In this document: positions 54,248 through 63,124 of the stretch, one piece after another
How positions within the stretch are numbered: position 1 is the stretch's first letter
Layout of the letters: the number at the start of each line of letters is the position of its first letter
From: Oligoflexia bacterium
GTDB taxonomy: Bacteria; Bdellovibrionota_G; JALEGL01
Reading direction: 5' to 3'
Assembly (NCBI GenBank): GCA_035326705.1
Contig: DAOLES010000003.1
Span: 186,001-250,000 of the forward strand
Length of the DNA: 64,000 nt
Made by a program: the position numbers and the translations under genes
Notes under the pieces: model-generated
The model's input: the letters and a program-made list of their open reading frames with translations, nothing else
Database searches by the model: none
What the model was told of the DNA's origin: nothing

Positions 54248-56041
54248 GTGAACAAAACCTTTGATCAACAACAAACTGTCCCTTCAATTTTTTTTAGGCA
54301 TGTTCACAAACATGCACGTAAACCTGTATTTGCTGATTATATCAACGATTCTTGGCAATGGTTATCTTGGCAAGAGGCGGCCCAAATCATTGCTTCTTAT
54401 GCCTTGCATTTGCAGAGCTTAGGCATAGAAAAAGGCGATACTGTGGCCATCATGGGAGAAAACAGCTCGGCCTGGATTATGGCTGATCTTGCCATTCAAA
54501 GTTTAGGTGCCGTAACTGTACCTTTGTATCCCAGTGGATCCAGGCAACAAACTGAATATATTTTAAATCATGCAAATGTAAAAATTGCTCTCTTAGGTGA
54601 ATCAGTGCTCAGCCATCCTGCATTTAAAACGCTTGGTCACTACCAATCCTTAAAGCATGTTTTATCTATCTCACCCAAAACTACTCTTAGCAGCCCTATT
54701 CCTCAACTTGATAAAACCAATCTTAATAACAACAATATTAATATTTTAATCAGCCATATCAATAGTATAGATCCTGAAAGTTTATCCAGCATTATCTATA
54801 CCTCAGGAACCACTGGTCAGCCTAAAGGCGTGATGCTCAGCCATAAAAATATTTTTTTTAATGCTTGGCACTGTTCACGGGTGGTTGATGATATTGGTCC
54901 CAACGATTGTCATTTAGCGTTTCTTCCTTTATGCCATGCATTTGAGCGTACTGCAGCAAGCTATACCTGTATGATGACTGCCTGTAAAATCGCTTTTGCG
55001 GACGATATCAATAAAGTTTCCATTTATTTGGGTCAGGTCAACCCTAGTCTCATGTTTACAGTGCCCAGAGTTTTAGAAAAAGTCCACACTGCCATTTTAA
55101 ATAAACTTCATCCCATGCCATTAAGAATAGGAAAACTGATTTTACAGTATATTGAACTCAACAGTGACCCCGTCAACATGAGCAATATGAAGTTTTCACA
55201 GAAACTACTGTTGGCATTATTGAAAAAAACTTTTTTTAAACGCATTGCCCATAAATTTGGCAAGCGTTTGCGCTATATCGTTTCTGGTGGTGCTGCACTT
55301 AATCCTGATCTATCAAAATTTTTTAAAGGTATTGGCTTAGTTATTCTCCAAGGATATGGACAAACAGAAGCTTCACCGGTTATCAGCACAAATAGACCCG
55401 ATAACCCAAAAACAGATACTGTTGGCCCACCTTTACCTGATGTGATTTATAAAATTGACCCAGAAAGTCATGAACTTATGGTTAAAGGTCCAAGCATCAT
55501 GATGGGTTATTATAAAAACGACGAAGCCACGCAGAACGCTTTTTCTGAAGATGGCTACTTAAAAACTGGCGATATCGCACAAATTGATGCGGATGGGCAT
55601 ATTGTTATTACCGATCGCATCAAAGATATTATTGTTAGCTCCGGGGGTAAAAATATTGCCCCAAGCCCCATAGAAAATGCTCTAAAAAGCAACCCATATA
55701 TTGAAAATGCTTGCGTCATTGGTGAAGGTAGAAAGTACTTATCTGTCCTTATTGCTCCGGATCATCATGGTCTAGAACAATGGATAAAACGTAGGCAATT
55801 GAAACACCTTCTTGAACTCAATTCTAATGAGCGCCTACAACAACCCGAGATTTTAAAGCACTATCAGGCAATCATTGATACTATAAACGACTCTCTGGCC
55901 TCATATGAAACACTTAAATATTTTACTTTACTTGAAGAAGCTTTTTGTCAGGAAAACAATACCCTTACCCCAACATTAAAACTCAAACGAAAAGAGATCA
56001 GACAACACTATAAACAGCAAATTGATGCAATGTATCGTTAA
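54248..56041 (+). CDS. Long-chain-fatty-acid--CoA ligase (AMP-forming)
   Basis: This AMP-binding (ANL) enzyme of 597 residues activates fatty acids. The P-loop-like motif is in SIIYTSGTTGQPKGVMLSHKN, the adenine/acyl region in VSGGAALNPDL and LQGYGQTEASPV, and the hinge in YLKTGDIAQIDADGHIVITDRIKDIIVSSGGKNIAPS. It belongs to the FAA1-like long-chain group. The start is GTG at 54248, with no strong ribosome-binding site. It is separated from hutG by about 80 bases and is probably its own unit. Confidence 0.93.
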   Translation: MNKTFDQQQTVPSIFFRHVHKHARKPVFADYINDSWQWLSWQEAAQIIASYALHLQSLGIEKGDTVAIMGENSSAWIMADLAIQSLGAVTVPLYPSGSRQQTEYILNHANVKIALLGESVLSHPAFKTLGHYQSLKHVLSISPKTTLSSPIPQLDKTNLNNNNINILISHINSIDPESLSSIIYTSGTTGQPKGVMLSHKNIFFNAWHCSRVVDDIGPNDCHLAFLPLCHAFERTAASYTCMMTACKIAFADDINKVSIYLGQVNPSLMFTVPRVLEKVHTAILNKLHPMPLRIGKLILQYIELNSDPVNMSNMKFSQKLLLALLKKTFFKRIAHKFGKRLRYIVSGGAALNPDLSKFFKGIGLVILQGYGQTEASPVISTNRPDNPKTDTVGPPLPDVIYKIDPESHELMVKGPSIMMGYYKNDEATQNAFSEDGYLKTGDIAQIDADGHIVITDRIKDIIVSSGGKNIAPSPIENALKSNPYIENACVIGEGRKYLSVLIAPDHHGLEQWIKRRQLKHLLELNSNERLQQPEILKHYQAIIDTINDSLASYETLKYFTLLEEAFCQENNTLTPTLKLKRKEIRQHYKQQIDAMYR

Positions 56042-56437
56042 CATAAACCATACTGATACAAGAGTATAAATTATTAAAATAAATATAGATTTTTTAAATT
56101 ATTTTCTTGCAATTTTTTTTCAAAAAACCTATTCTCTTAGATGAGTCGTTTGGAGGTTGAGTTGCGACAAATTGTCGTTGAGTGTTGGGTTCCGCCATCT
56201 CATTTCCCCCTACAAAATGGTGCCTAGCATTTTGCAACCCTTTCCTTCTTACGACTCTTTTAATTTCAACTACTTAAAAAATCGAAACATCTAAGAATTA
56301 AAGGCAAGCTATCACATTTGCGTCATTATGCAAGCTCCTTTTATAAAAGGTTAAGCTGGCTGCTCAAAAAATTATATATTTTTATCAAAATAGTATTGAA
56401 ACCCATCTAACAAAGCATACATAATACCTAGATTATT
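56042..56437. other. 396-bp convergent intergenic region
   Basis: The region lies between the ends of the acyl-CoA ligase gene (plus) and recG (minus), so neither needs a promoter here. The flanks (56042-56130 and 56301-56437) are AT-rich. The middle is distinctly less so and holds the foldable element listed separately. A minus-strand TTGAGC-N16-TATAAA at 56338-56365 could be a promoter reading into the element. No protein-coding frame is supported. Confidence 0.5.
56131..56300. ncRNA. Candidate structured RNA (6S-like) or small inverted-repeat element
   Basis: This element of about 170 nt is bounded by TTAGATG (56138-56144) and CATCTAA (56288-56294). Inside it, GAGTCGT (56143-56149) can pair with ACGACTC (56250-56256), CGACA/TGTCG forms a small hairpin around 56165-56177, GGGTT (56188-56192) pairs with AACCC (56236-56240), and CAAAATG/CATTTTG forms an apical hairpin near 56213-56234. 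A closing stem of this kind, overall size and an isolated intergenic site are reminiscent of 6S RNA. The sense strand is uncertain: the plus strand has TTGCAA-N17-TATTCT (56107-56135), while the minus strand ends in a T6 run (56126-56121) after the closing stem. A MITE-like element is the alternative. Confidence 0.4.
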
Positions 56438-58906
56438 TTAGCTGACTTGCATTAACTCAATGCGTCTATCCCACTGTTCTTGCAAGATAATTTTAAGTTG
56501 CTTATGCTCCTCCTGCTCTAAATCAGGATCATCTTGTAAGAGTTTCACACAATAACTGCGCACTTTTTCCAATAAAATCAAATCTCTGGGAAATAATGCC
56601 GATTTAAAATTGGGAAAACCCGATTGTTCTCGGCCAAAAAAATCTCCTGGACCTCTGACTTTCAAATCTTCTTCAGCCAAAATAAAACCATCTGTAGTAG
56701 AAGCAAATATCTTTAGCCGCTTTTTAGCAAGCTCTGAGATTCCTTGTGGATGAATCAAAAAACACTTGGCCGCATACTCTCCTCTTCCAACCCTCCCTCG
56801 CAACTGATGTAATTGCGATAAACCAAATCGTTCTGGATGTTCAATCACCATAATACTGGCGTTAGGAATATTAATTCCGACCTCTATTACCGTAGTGGAT
56901 ACCAGAATATCCAAATCTCTTTTTTCAAAAGCTTGCATCACAGTATTTTTTTCATCCCCTTTCATTCTGCCATGAATAAGACCAACTTTATGCTGGGGGA
57001 AAACCTGCTTTTGTAAATGCTCAGCCATACTGCTAGCATCTTTGAGATCTATTTTTTCAGATTCTTCAACCAATGGATAAATGATAAATGCTTGTCGTCC
57101 TTGTTGAAGCGCATGATCTATGTGTTGATAAACTTCATGTCTATGTGCTTCATCACATACCTGGCTCACAATGGTTTTTCTTCCAGCTGGCAGTTGCTTG
57201 ATTTGACTGATATCCAAGTCACCATACAAAGTTAAAGCTAGGGTTCTAGGAATGGGGGTTGCAGACATAACCAAAACATCGGGGTTATCCCCTTTGTTTT
57301 TTAATTTTGATCGTTGGTACACGCCAAAACGATGTTGTTCATCAACAATCACCAAACCTAATTTTTTAAAGATCACATCATCTTCTAAAACTGCATGCGT
57401 CGCCACCACAATATCTATCTCACCCAACTTTAATTGTTTCAGCAGAGCATTCTTTTCTGATTTTTTTTGCTTACCTAACAAAAGAGCTGATTTTACATTG
57501 AATCCATATATAAGCTTGGTAATACTTTGATAATGCTGCTGACATAAAACTTCTGTTGGCGCTAAAAATACCACCTGACTTCCATTATCAACTGCATGCA
57601 AAGCCGCTAAAATAGCAACTATAGTTTTACCACTGCCTACATCTCCTTGTAAAAGCCTATTCATTGGATATTGACTTTTCATGTCTGTAAGGATTTGTGT
57701 TAAAACTGTCTTTTGATCTTGCGTTAACTCAAAAGGTAAATCATGCAATAGTTTTTCTTTTGTTTTTGAAGATAAACCATGAACAATGCCTAAATGTTTT
57801 TTTTGCATGTTTTTGCGTAAGAACAAAGCTAAAGTATAAAAAAACAATTCTTCAACGATAAATATTTTTTGTAAGTTATAAATCTCCAGGTCATTTAAAA
57901 TCAACTGTGGATAATGTAGTTTTTCAATGCTTTTTTTAGGATGATTTAAATTCAATTCTTGGCACAATGTTTTTGGCAAAACACAGGCAATTTTTTTTAT
58001 GTGCTGGGTTAAGGTTGACAAAATAATTTTCCTCAAGGTTTTTGGATAAACCCCTTGCACATCTTTATATATAGGAACAATTTGGCCAAAACTGCTGCTA
58101 TCTAAGTTTGCTCCCTGTGCTTCTATGTCAGGATGGTGCATCTCAAAATTTTGCCCGTACTGCTTCACTTGTCCATAAATCAATAGGTTTTGTCCAACTT
58201 TGGTTTGACTGGCAAATTGTTTTTCATAAAAGTGAAACCACTTTAGTTTTAACTCACCATGATCATCTTGAACAATCACTTCATAAACTCGTTTACGAGC
58301 ACCCTTATAATAAGCTACCCCAGAAAAAATGACTTGAGCTGCAATAAAGCAAACTTGTCCATCCTGTAAATTTTTAATCTCCGTAAGATGACGTCTATCT
58401 TCATATTTTCTTGGAAAAAATTTTATGAGTTCTTCTACCGTTTCGATACCCACTTTCTTAAGCTTTTTAGCTAAAACTGGCCCTACACCTTTAATATACT
58501 GAATGGATTGATTGAGCTTTTTAAAATCTTTTTGCCATTGTTCTATCTTAATCGGTAAGTGCTCTTCTTCTTTAAAGTATTGCTCTTGCTGTTGAGGTTT
58601 TTGCAAAGAATGCCTTGCACTGTTTTCAGATAGTGCTGCAGGATTATTGGTTTTTTTTTGCGTGCAAATAGACTCAATCAATAAAACCGTTCGCTTTTGC
58701 TCAGGCAAACTTTTATCATTATAGCCCTCAAGTGTTGAGCTTATCTCTTTAAAAATATTTTCAGGAAGTGTTTTTTTGTGCTTTTCTAAAACTTTATCAA
58801 CATGTGAAGAAAAATTACTGACCGCTACAGCACTTTTAAATGAGGTCTTCTTTAAAAACTCAATAGCATTAAAGATTGCTTGTAAATCTGTATGCAGCAA
58901 AGACAT
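56438..58906 (-). CDS. recG: ATP-dependent DNA helicase RecG
   Basis: RecG remodels stalled forks and branched DNA. The wedge/OB domain follows an HhH-like YIKGVGPVLAKKLKKVG. The helicase core has Walker A GDVGSGKTIVAILAA, motif II DEQH (in VIVDEQHRFGV), MSATPIPRTLALTLYGD and GRVGRGEYAAKCFL. At 822 residues it is longer than the usual ~690. The excess is an N-terminal extension of about 140 residues, which is low in conservation and rich in Lys/Gln. It precedes the structured intergenic element on the same strand. Confidence 0.95.
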   Translation of the reverse strand: MSLLHTDLQAIFNAIEFLKKTSFKSAVAVSNFSSHVDKVLEKHKKTLPENIFKEISSTLEGYNDKSLPEQKRTVLLIESICTQKKTNNPAALSENSARHSLQKPQQQEQYFKEEEHLPIKIEQWQKDFKKLNQSIQYIKGVGPVLAKKLKKVGIETVEELIKFFPRKYEDRRHLTEIKNLQDGQVCFIAAQVIFSGVAYYKGARKRVYEVIVQDDHGELKLKWFHFYEKQFASQTKVGQNLLIYGQVKQYGQNFEMHHPDIEAQGANLDSSSFGQIVPIYKDVQGVYPKTLRKIILSTLTQHIKKIACVLPKTLCQELNLNHPKKSIEKLHYPQLILNDLEIYNLQKIFIVEELFFYTLALFLRKNMQKKHLGIVHGLSSKTKEKLLHDLPFELTQDQKTVLTQILTDMKSQYPMNRLLQGDVGSGKTIVAILAALHAVDNGSQVVFLAPTEVLCQQHYQSITKLIYGFNVKSALLLGKQKKSEKNALLKQLKLGEIDIVVATHAVLEDDVIFKKLGLVIVDEQHRFGVYQRSKLKNKGDNPDVLVMSATPIPRTLALTLYGDLDISQIKQLPAGRKTIVSQVCDEAHRHEVYQHIDHALQQGRQAFIIYPLVEESEKIDLKDASSMAEHLQKQVFPQHKVGLIHGRMKGDEKNTVMQAFEKRDLDILVSTTVIEVGINIPNASIMVIEHPERFGLSQLHQLRGRVGRGEYAAKCFLIHPQGISELAKKRLKIFASTTDGFILAEEDLKVRGPGDFFGREQSGFPNFKSALFPRDLILLEKVRSYCVKLLQDDPDLEQEEHKQLKIILQEQWDRRIELMQVS

Positions 58907-58990
58907 AACATCAATTATTAACGCAAATTTTAAGATAAAGACACTTATTTTCCGGAACGTAAAATATGATCCAAGGGTTAATTTAAATTA

Positions 58991-59254
58991 TTATGGTGAA
59001 ACTAAAATATCTGTTGTCATGGGGGAAAAGGCTCTTAAACCACCATCATCAATGGCTATCACAATTCTTAGTCTTTTTTTTGAGGAGTCATCCCAAAACC
59101 CCTCAATTTGTATTTGATAATTCACACCATCTGACCCTTGGATCGTTTTTGTTTCTGATAAATTTAAAAAACGGTGCTTTAATTCTTCAAATGCTATAGC
59201 AGATAAAAGCTTTTCCTGTTCATTTAAAATTGTTTGTGCATGCTGTTTATTCAC
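58991..59254 (-). CDS. Small protein downstream of carB, unknown function
   Basis: I do not recognise this 87-residue protein. It has an N-terminal helix (NKQHAQTILNEQEKLLSAIAFEELKHRF) and then a beta-rich part with IQIEGFWDDSSKKRLRIVIAIDDGG. The start is GTG at 59254, two bases after the carB stop, so it is probably translationally coupled to carB. No signal peptide or membrane segment is seen. Confidence 0.55.
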   Translation of the reverse strand: MNKQHAQTILNEQEKLLSAIAFEELKHRFLNLSETKTIQGSDGVNYQIQIEGFWDDSSKKRLRIVIAIDDGGLRAFSPMTTDILVSP

Positions 59255-59256
59255 TG

Positions 59257-62200
59257 TTAATACATACTCTGCAAAGATATGGGCTCAACTTTACCTTGTT
59301 TAATTTTTTCTATGGCTTTAGATGCCGCTTTAGCACCTTGCAAGGTTGTAAAATAAGAAATGCCTTTTTCAAGCGTTGATCTACGAATGGAGTAAGAGTC
59401 TTTCACAGATTGTTTGCCCATGGTGGTATTAAACACCAAGTCCACTTCGCCATTGACAATTTTATCCACAATATGTGGTCTGCCTTCAACCACTTTATTA
59501 ACTTTTTGCGCGGGCACACCGTGCTCAATTAAATATTTAGCTGTGCCCCGGGTAGCTAAGATAGAGTACCCGTTATCACGCATACGCTTAGCAATTTCTA
59601 AACACTCTTCTTTGTCATTATTATTCAAACTCATAAAAACTGTACCTGACAAAGGTAACTCATTACCAGCTGCAATCTGTGCTTTGGCATACGCCACTTC
59701 CCAAGATATATCATTGCCCATGGATTCTCCGGTAGACTTCATCTCTGGACCTAAAATGGTATCTGATTTTGAAAACTTTAAAAATGGAAACACCGGTGAT
59801 TTAACTGCAAAATATTTAAGACTTTTTAAATCAATTTTAGGCAATTCATCAATGGTTTTTCCCATTAAAACATCCATGGCCATGGCAACCAAGTTTTTAC
59901 CAACAGCTTTGCTCACAAACGGAATGGTCCGCGAAGCTCTAGGATTAACCTCAATTAAATACAGAGTGTCATTTTGAATGGCAAATTGAATATTTAAAAA
60001 GCCTTTAACCTTTAAAGCTGCCGCAATTTTTTGGGTATGATCTTTAATTTGATCCATTAATTTTTCTTTGATTGAAAAAGGAGGAAGCACGCAAGAGCTG
60101 TCTCCTGAGTGAACTCCAGCTTGTTCAACATGCTCCATGATGCCACAAACCATAGCGGTTTCACCATCACTGATTGCATCCACATCCAATTCAATGGAAT
60201 GATCCAAGTAATGATCTAATAAAATATGCTGCTGCTCAGAAAAGCCAATATTGCGCTTTAAATAACTCTCCAACTCTTCTTGCGAATAAACGATTTCCAT
60301 TGCTCGTCCACCCAAAACATAAGACGGTCTAACCACCAATGGATACTCAATGGTTTTTGCCACATCCAACACTTCATTAAAGTCTTGCGCAATGCCATTT
60401 TGAGGTTGCTTAATATTGAGCTCTTGCAATAAAGTTTTAAATCTTTCTCTGTCTTCAGCCAAATCTATGGCATCATAATCTGTTCCCAAGATTGGCCAAC
60501 CTTTATCTGCAATGACTTTAGCTAACTTGAGCGGCGTTTGCCCGCCAAATTGCAAAACAACACCATCTGGCTGTTCACGCTCTAATATATTAATGACATG
60601 CTCATAACTCAAGGGTTCAAAATACAAACGATCTGAAATATCATAATCAGTAGAAACCGTCTCAGGATTACAGTTAACCATAATACTTTCTACATTCATG
60701 GCCTTTAACGCTAGACTTGCTTGCACGCAACAATAATCAAATTCTACCCCTTGACCTATTCTGTTAGGGCCACTGCCTAAAATAACCACTTTCTTTTTGT
60801 CCGTTGGCTCAGCTTCACTGGCATGCGCATAGCATGAATATAGATAATTGGTTGTCGCTGCAAATTCACCAGCACAGGTATCTACCACTTTATAGTTAGG
60901 TAAAATATTGTTTTTAATTCTATGGTTTCTGACACTATCTTCATCTACATTCAGCAATTGTCCCAGACGATGATCTGAGAAGCCTAAAGATTTATAATAG
61001 TGCATATCCAAAGCTGAAATTTTTTCTAAACTTTGCTCTTGAATTTTATTTTCTGTTACAACCACTTGATTAATCTGAGCAACAAACCATGGATCAATTT
61101 GGGTTGCTTCAGCAAGATCTTCAATACTCATCCCACGTTTTAAAGCTTCTGATAACAACATGATTCGTTGTGGCGTTGCTGTTCTAACTTGGGCAAAAAC
61201 CTGTTCATCGGACAAGGTTTGGGCATAATCTGAATTTAAACTCAAACCATTAAGATTAATTTCTAATGAGCATAAAGCTTTTTGAAACGACTCTAAAAAG
61301 TTTCTACCCAAACTCATCACTTCACCCACAGCTTTCATCTGTGGCGATAAAGAACGATCGGATTCAGGAAATTTAGCAAAATCAAACCGAGGAATTTTGG
61401 TCACAACATAGTCAATACTGGGTTCAAAAGATGCTTTGGTTACCTGGGTGATATCATTGCTAACTTCATCTAGGGTATAACCAACCGCAAGCTTGGCAGC
61501 AATCTTAGCAATTGGATAGCCGGTTGCTTTTGAAGCCAAAGCCGAGCTGCGTGAAACCCTTGGGTTCATTTCAATCACATACACTTCACCGTCTTTTGGG
61601 TTAACTGCATATTGAATGTTTGACCCTCCAGAATCAACGCCAATCTCACGCATGATCTTTAAAGAATAGTCACGCAATTTTTGGTAATCTTTGTCAGTTA
61701 AAGTTTGGCTTGGAGCCACCGTAATACTATCCCCAGTATGTACTCCAACCGGGTCAAGGTTCTCAATGGTACAAACCACCACGACATTGTCATTTTTATC
61801 GCGCATCATTTCTAGTTCATATTCTTTCCAACCTAAAATGGACTCTTCAATAAGGACTTCAGAAATAGGACTAAAGTGTAAAGCATTAAGCACCAGTTTT
61901 TCAAACTCTTTATCATTAAATGCCATACTGGCACCTGAACCGCCCAAGGTGAACGATGGTCTAATAATAGCTGGTAACCCAATCTCTTCTTTTAGCTTTC
62001 TAGCTTCTTCTAAACTATGAACGTAACCATTTTTGGGTTGTGGAACACCAATTTTATTCATGGCTTGCTTAAAACGTTCTCTATTTTCTGCTTTTTCAAT
62101 GGATTCAATGTTGGCTCCAATCACTTCTACATTGTAGGCTTCCAACACACCTTCTTTAGATAAATCCATGGCCAAGTTCAAGGCCGTTTGCCCCCCCATG

Positions 62201-62466
62201 GTTGACAACAATGCATCAGGACGCTCTTTTTCAATAATTTTACTCAAGGTCTCAACATTTAAAGGTTCAATATAGGTTACATCAGAGTATATGGGGTCAG
62301 TCATGATGGTTGCAGGATTGGAGTTCACCAAGATAACCTTATACCCCTCTTCTTTAAGCGCTTTTAATGCTTGGGTTCCGCTATAATCAAACTCACAGGC
62401 CTGACCAATGACAATTGGGCCAGAGCCAATGACTAAAATACTTTTTATATCAGTTCTTTTTCCCAC
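59257..62466 (-). CDS. carB: Carbamoyl-phosphate synthase large subunit
   Basis: CarB makes carbamoyl phosphate from bicarbonate, ATP and ammonia passed from CarA, feeding pyrimidine and arginine synthesis. Two homologous ATP-grasp halves are visible: ILVIGSGPIVIGQACEFDYSGTQA with IIRPSFTLGGSG, and VVILGSGPNRIGQGVEFDYCCVQA with VVRPSYVLGGRAMEIV. The C-terminal allosteric MGS-like domain covers roughly the last 130 residues. Length (1069 aa) is standard. The start is GTG at 62466, inside the end of the preceding gene. Confidence 0.98.
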   Translation of the reverse strand: MGKRTDIKSILVIGSGPIVIGQACEFDYSGTQALKALKEEGYKVILVNSNPATIMTDPIYSDVTYIEPLNVETLSKIIEKERPDALLSTMGGQTALNLAMDLSKEGVLEAYNVEVIGANIESIEKAENRERFKQAMNKIGVPQPKNGYVHSLEEARKLKEEIGLPAIIRPSFTLGGSGASMAFNDKEFEKLVLNALHFSPISEVLIEESILGWKEYELEMMRDKNDNVVVVCTIENLDPVGVHTGDSITVAPSQTLTDKDYQKLRDYSLKIMREIGVDSGGSNIQYAVNPKDGEVYVIEMNPRVSRSSALASKATGYPIAKIAAKLAVGYTLDEVSNDITQVTKASFEPSIDYVVTKIPRFDFAKFPESDRSLSPQMKAVGEVMSLGRNFLESFQKALCSLEINLNGLSLNSDYAQTLSDEQVFAQVRTATPQRIMLLSEALKRGMSIEDLAEATQIDPWFVAQINQVVVTENKIQEQSLEKISALDMHYYKSLGFSDHRLGQLLNVDEDSVRNHRIKNNILPNYKVVDTCAGEFAATTNYLYSCYAHASEAEPTDKKKVVILGSGPNRIGQGVEFDYCCVQASLALKAMNVESIMVNCNPETVSTDYDISDRLYFEPLSYEHVINILEREQPDGVVLQFGGQTPLKLAKVIADKGWPILGTDYDAIDLAEDRERFKTLLQELNIKQPQNGIAQDFNEVLDVAKTIEYPLVVRPSYVLGGRAMEIVYSQEELESYLKRNIGFSEQQHILLDHYLDHSIELDVDAISDGETAMVCGIMEHVEQAGVHSGDSSCVLPPFSIKEKLMDQIKDHTQKIAAALKVKGFLNIQFAIQNDTLYLIEVNPRASRTIPFVSKAVGKNLVAMAMDVLMGKTIDELPKIDLKSLKYFAVKSPVFPFLKFSKSDTILGPEMKSTGESMGNDISWEVAYAKAQIAAGNELPLSGTVFMSLNNNDKEECLEIAKRMRDNGYSILATRGTAKYLIEHGVPAQKVNKVVEGRPHIVDKIVNGEVDLVFNTTMGKQSVKDSYSIRRSTLEKGISYFTTLQGAKAASKAIEKIKQGKVEPISLQSMY

Positions 62467-63124
62467 TTTTTATCTCATCCCTTAATTGTTTGATTTTTTC
62501 CAACGAATAAATCTCTTTGATATCCACATGTGAAAACTGTTGGCGCCTGTGTGCCATATAAGCAAAATCTAGAACCGTGGATATATTTTTTCTAACCAAA
62601 TGTTGGTTGTTTTTAAGTTCTTTTTTAATCAGGCTACTTGCTTCAACGCTATGGGCAAAAATTGTATCCATGATAAAAACTTTATCTTGGTATTTAAAAA
62701 TCCGTGCATCAATCACTTGGTTTTTATTTAATCCTAGCAGAGCTTTCTCTTCAATACAGGATTGATCCAAAGTGTATGCAGCTTTAGGTTGGTATAAAAG
62801 ATCTTCTAAAATATATTTTTTAATATTTTTTATATTGAATAAACTGCGTTGACTCTCCAACAAGGCTTGTAAAAAGTCTTTATCCATATCAACTTCTTGA
62901 TGGGCTTTTGCAAAATGCTCAGCTGGGGTTTCTCTTTCTTCGTCTAAAATACGATCCAAAAGATACCACTCTAAAAAGCCAGAAATTTTAAGTTCATAAT
63001 CTGGTTCATCTTCAAATGCTTTTCCAGCCTCATCAAAATAATCTTTCTTAGCCTCAGAAAATTCTTTCTGATAGCGTTCATCAGAAAAAAAATCTGCTAT
63101 TTGTCCCAAAATTTCTTTATACAT
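62450..63124 (-). CDS. Protein encoded between carA and carB, unknown function
   Basis: I do not recognise this 224-residue, probably cytoplasmic protein. The N-terminal half is very acidic (FSDERYQKEFSEAKKDYFDEAGKAFEDEPDYE), with FLEWYLLDRILDEERETPAEHF next. The C-terminal half contains a strand-rich part (NQVIDARIFKYQDKVFIMDTIFAH) and a basic tail. It overlaps carA by 28 bases and carB by 17, so all three are translated together. A proposed link to carbamoyl-phosphate synthesis is inference from position only. Confidence 0.7.
   Translation of the reverse strand: MYKEILGQIADFFSDERYQKEFSEAKKDYFDEAGKAFEDEPDYELKISGFLEWYLLDRILDEERETPAEHFAKAHQEVDMDKDFLQALLESQRSLFNIKNIKKYILEDLLYQPKAAYTLDQSCIEEKALLGLNKNQVIDARIFKYQDKVFIMDTIFAHSVEASSLIKKELKNNQHLVRKNISTVLDFAYMAHRRQQFSHVDIKEIYSLEKIKQLRDEIKSGKKN

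Noticed and set aside
59414..59977. 187-residue open frame opposite carB
   Set aside because: It lies wholly antisense to the conserved carB frame and has no recognisable protein features; it is a coding shadow.
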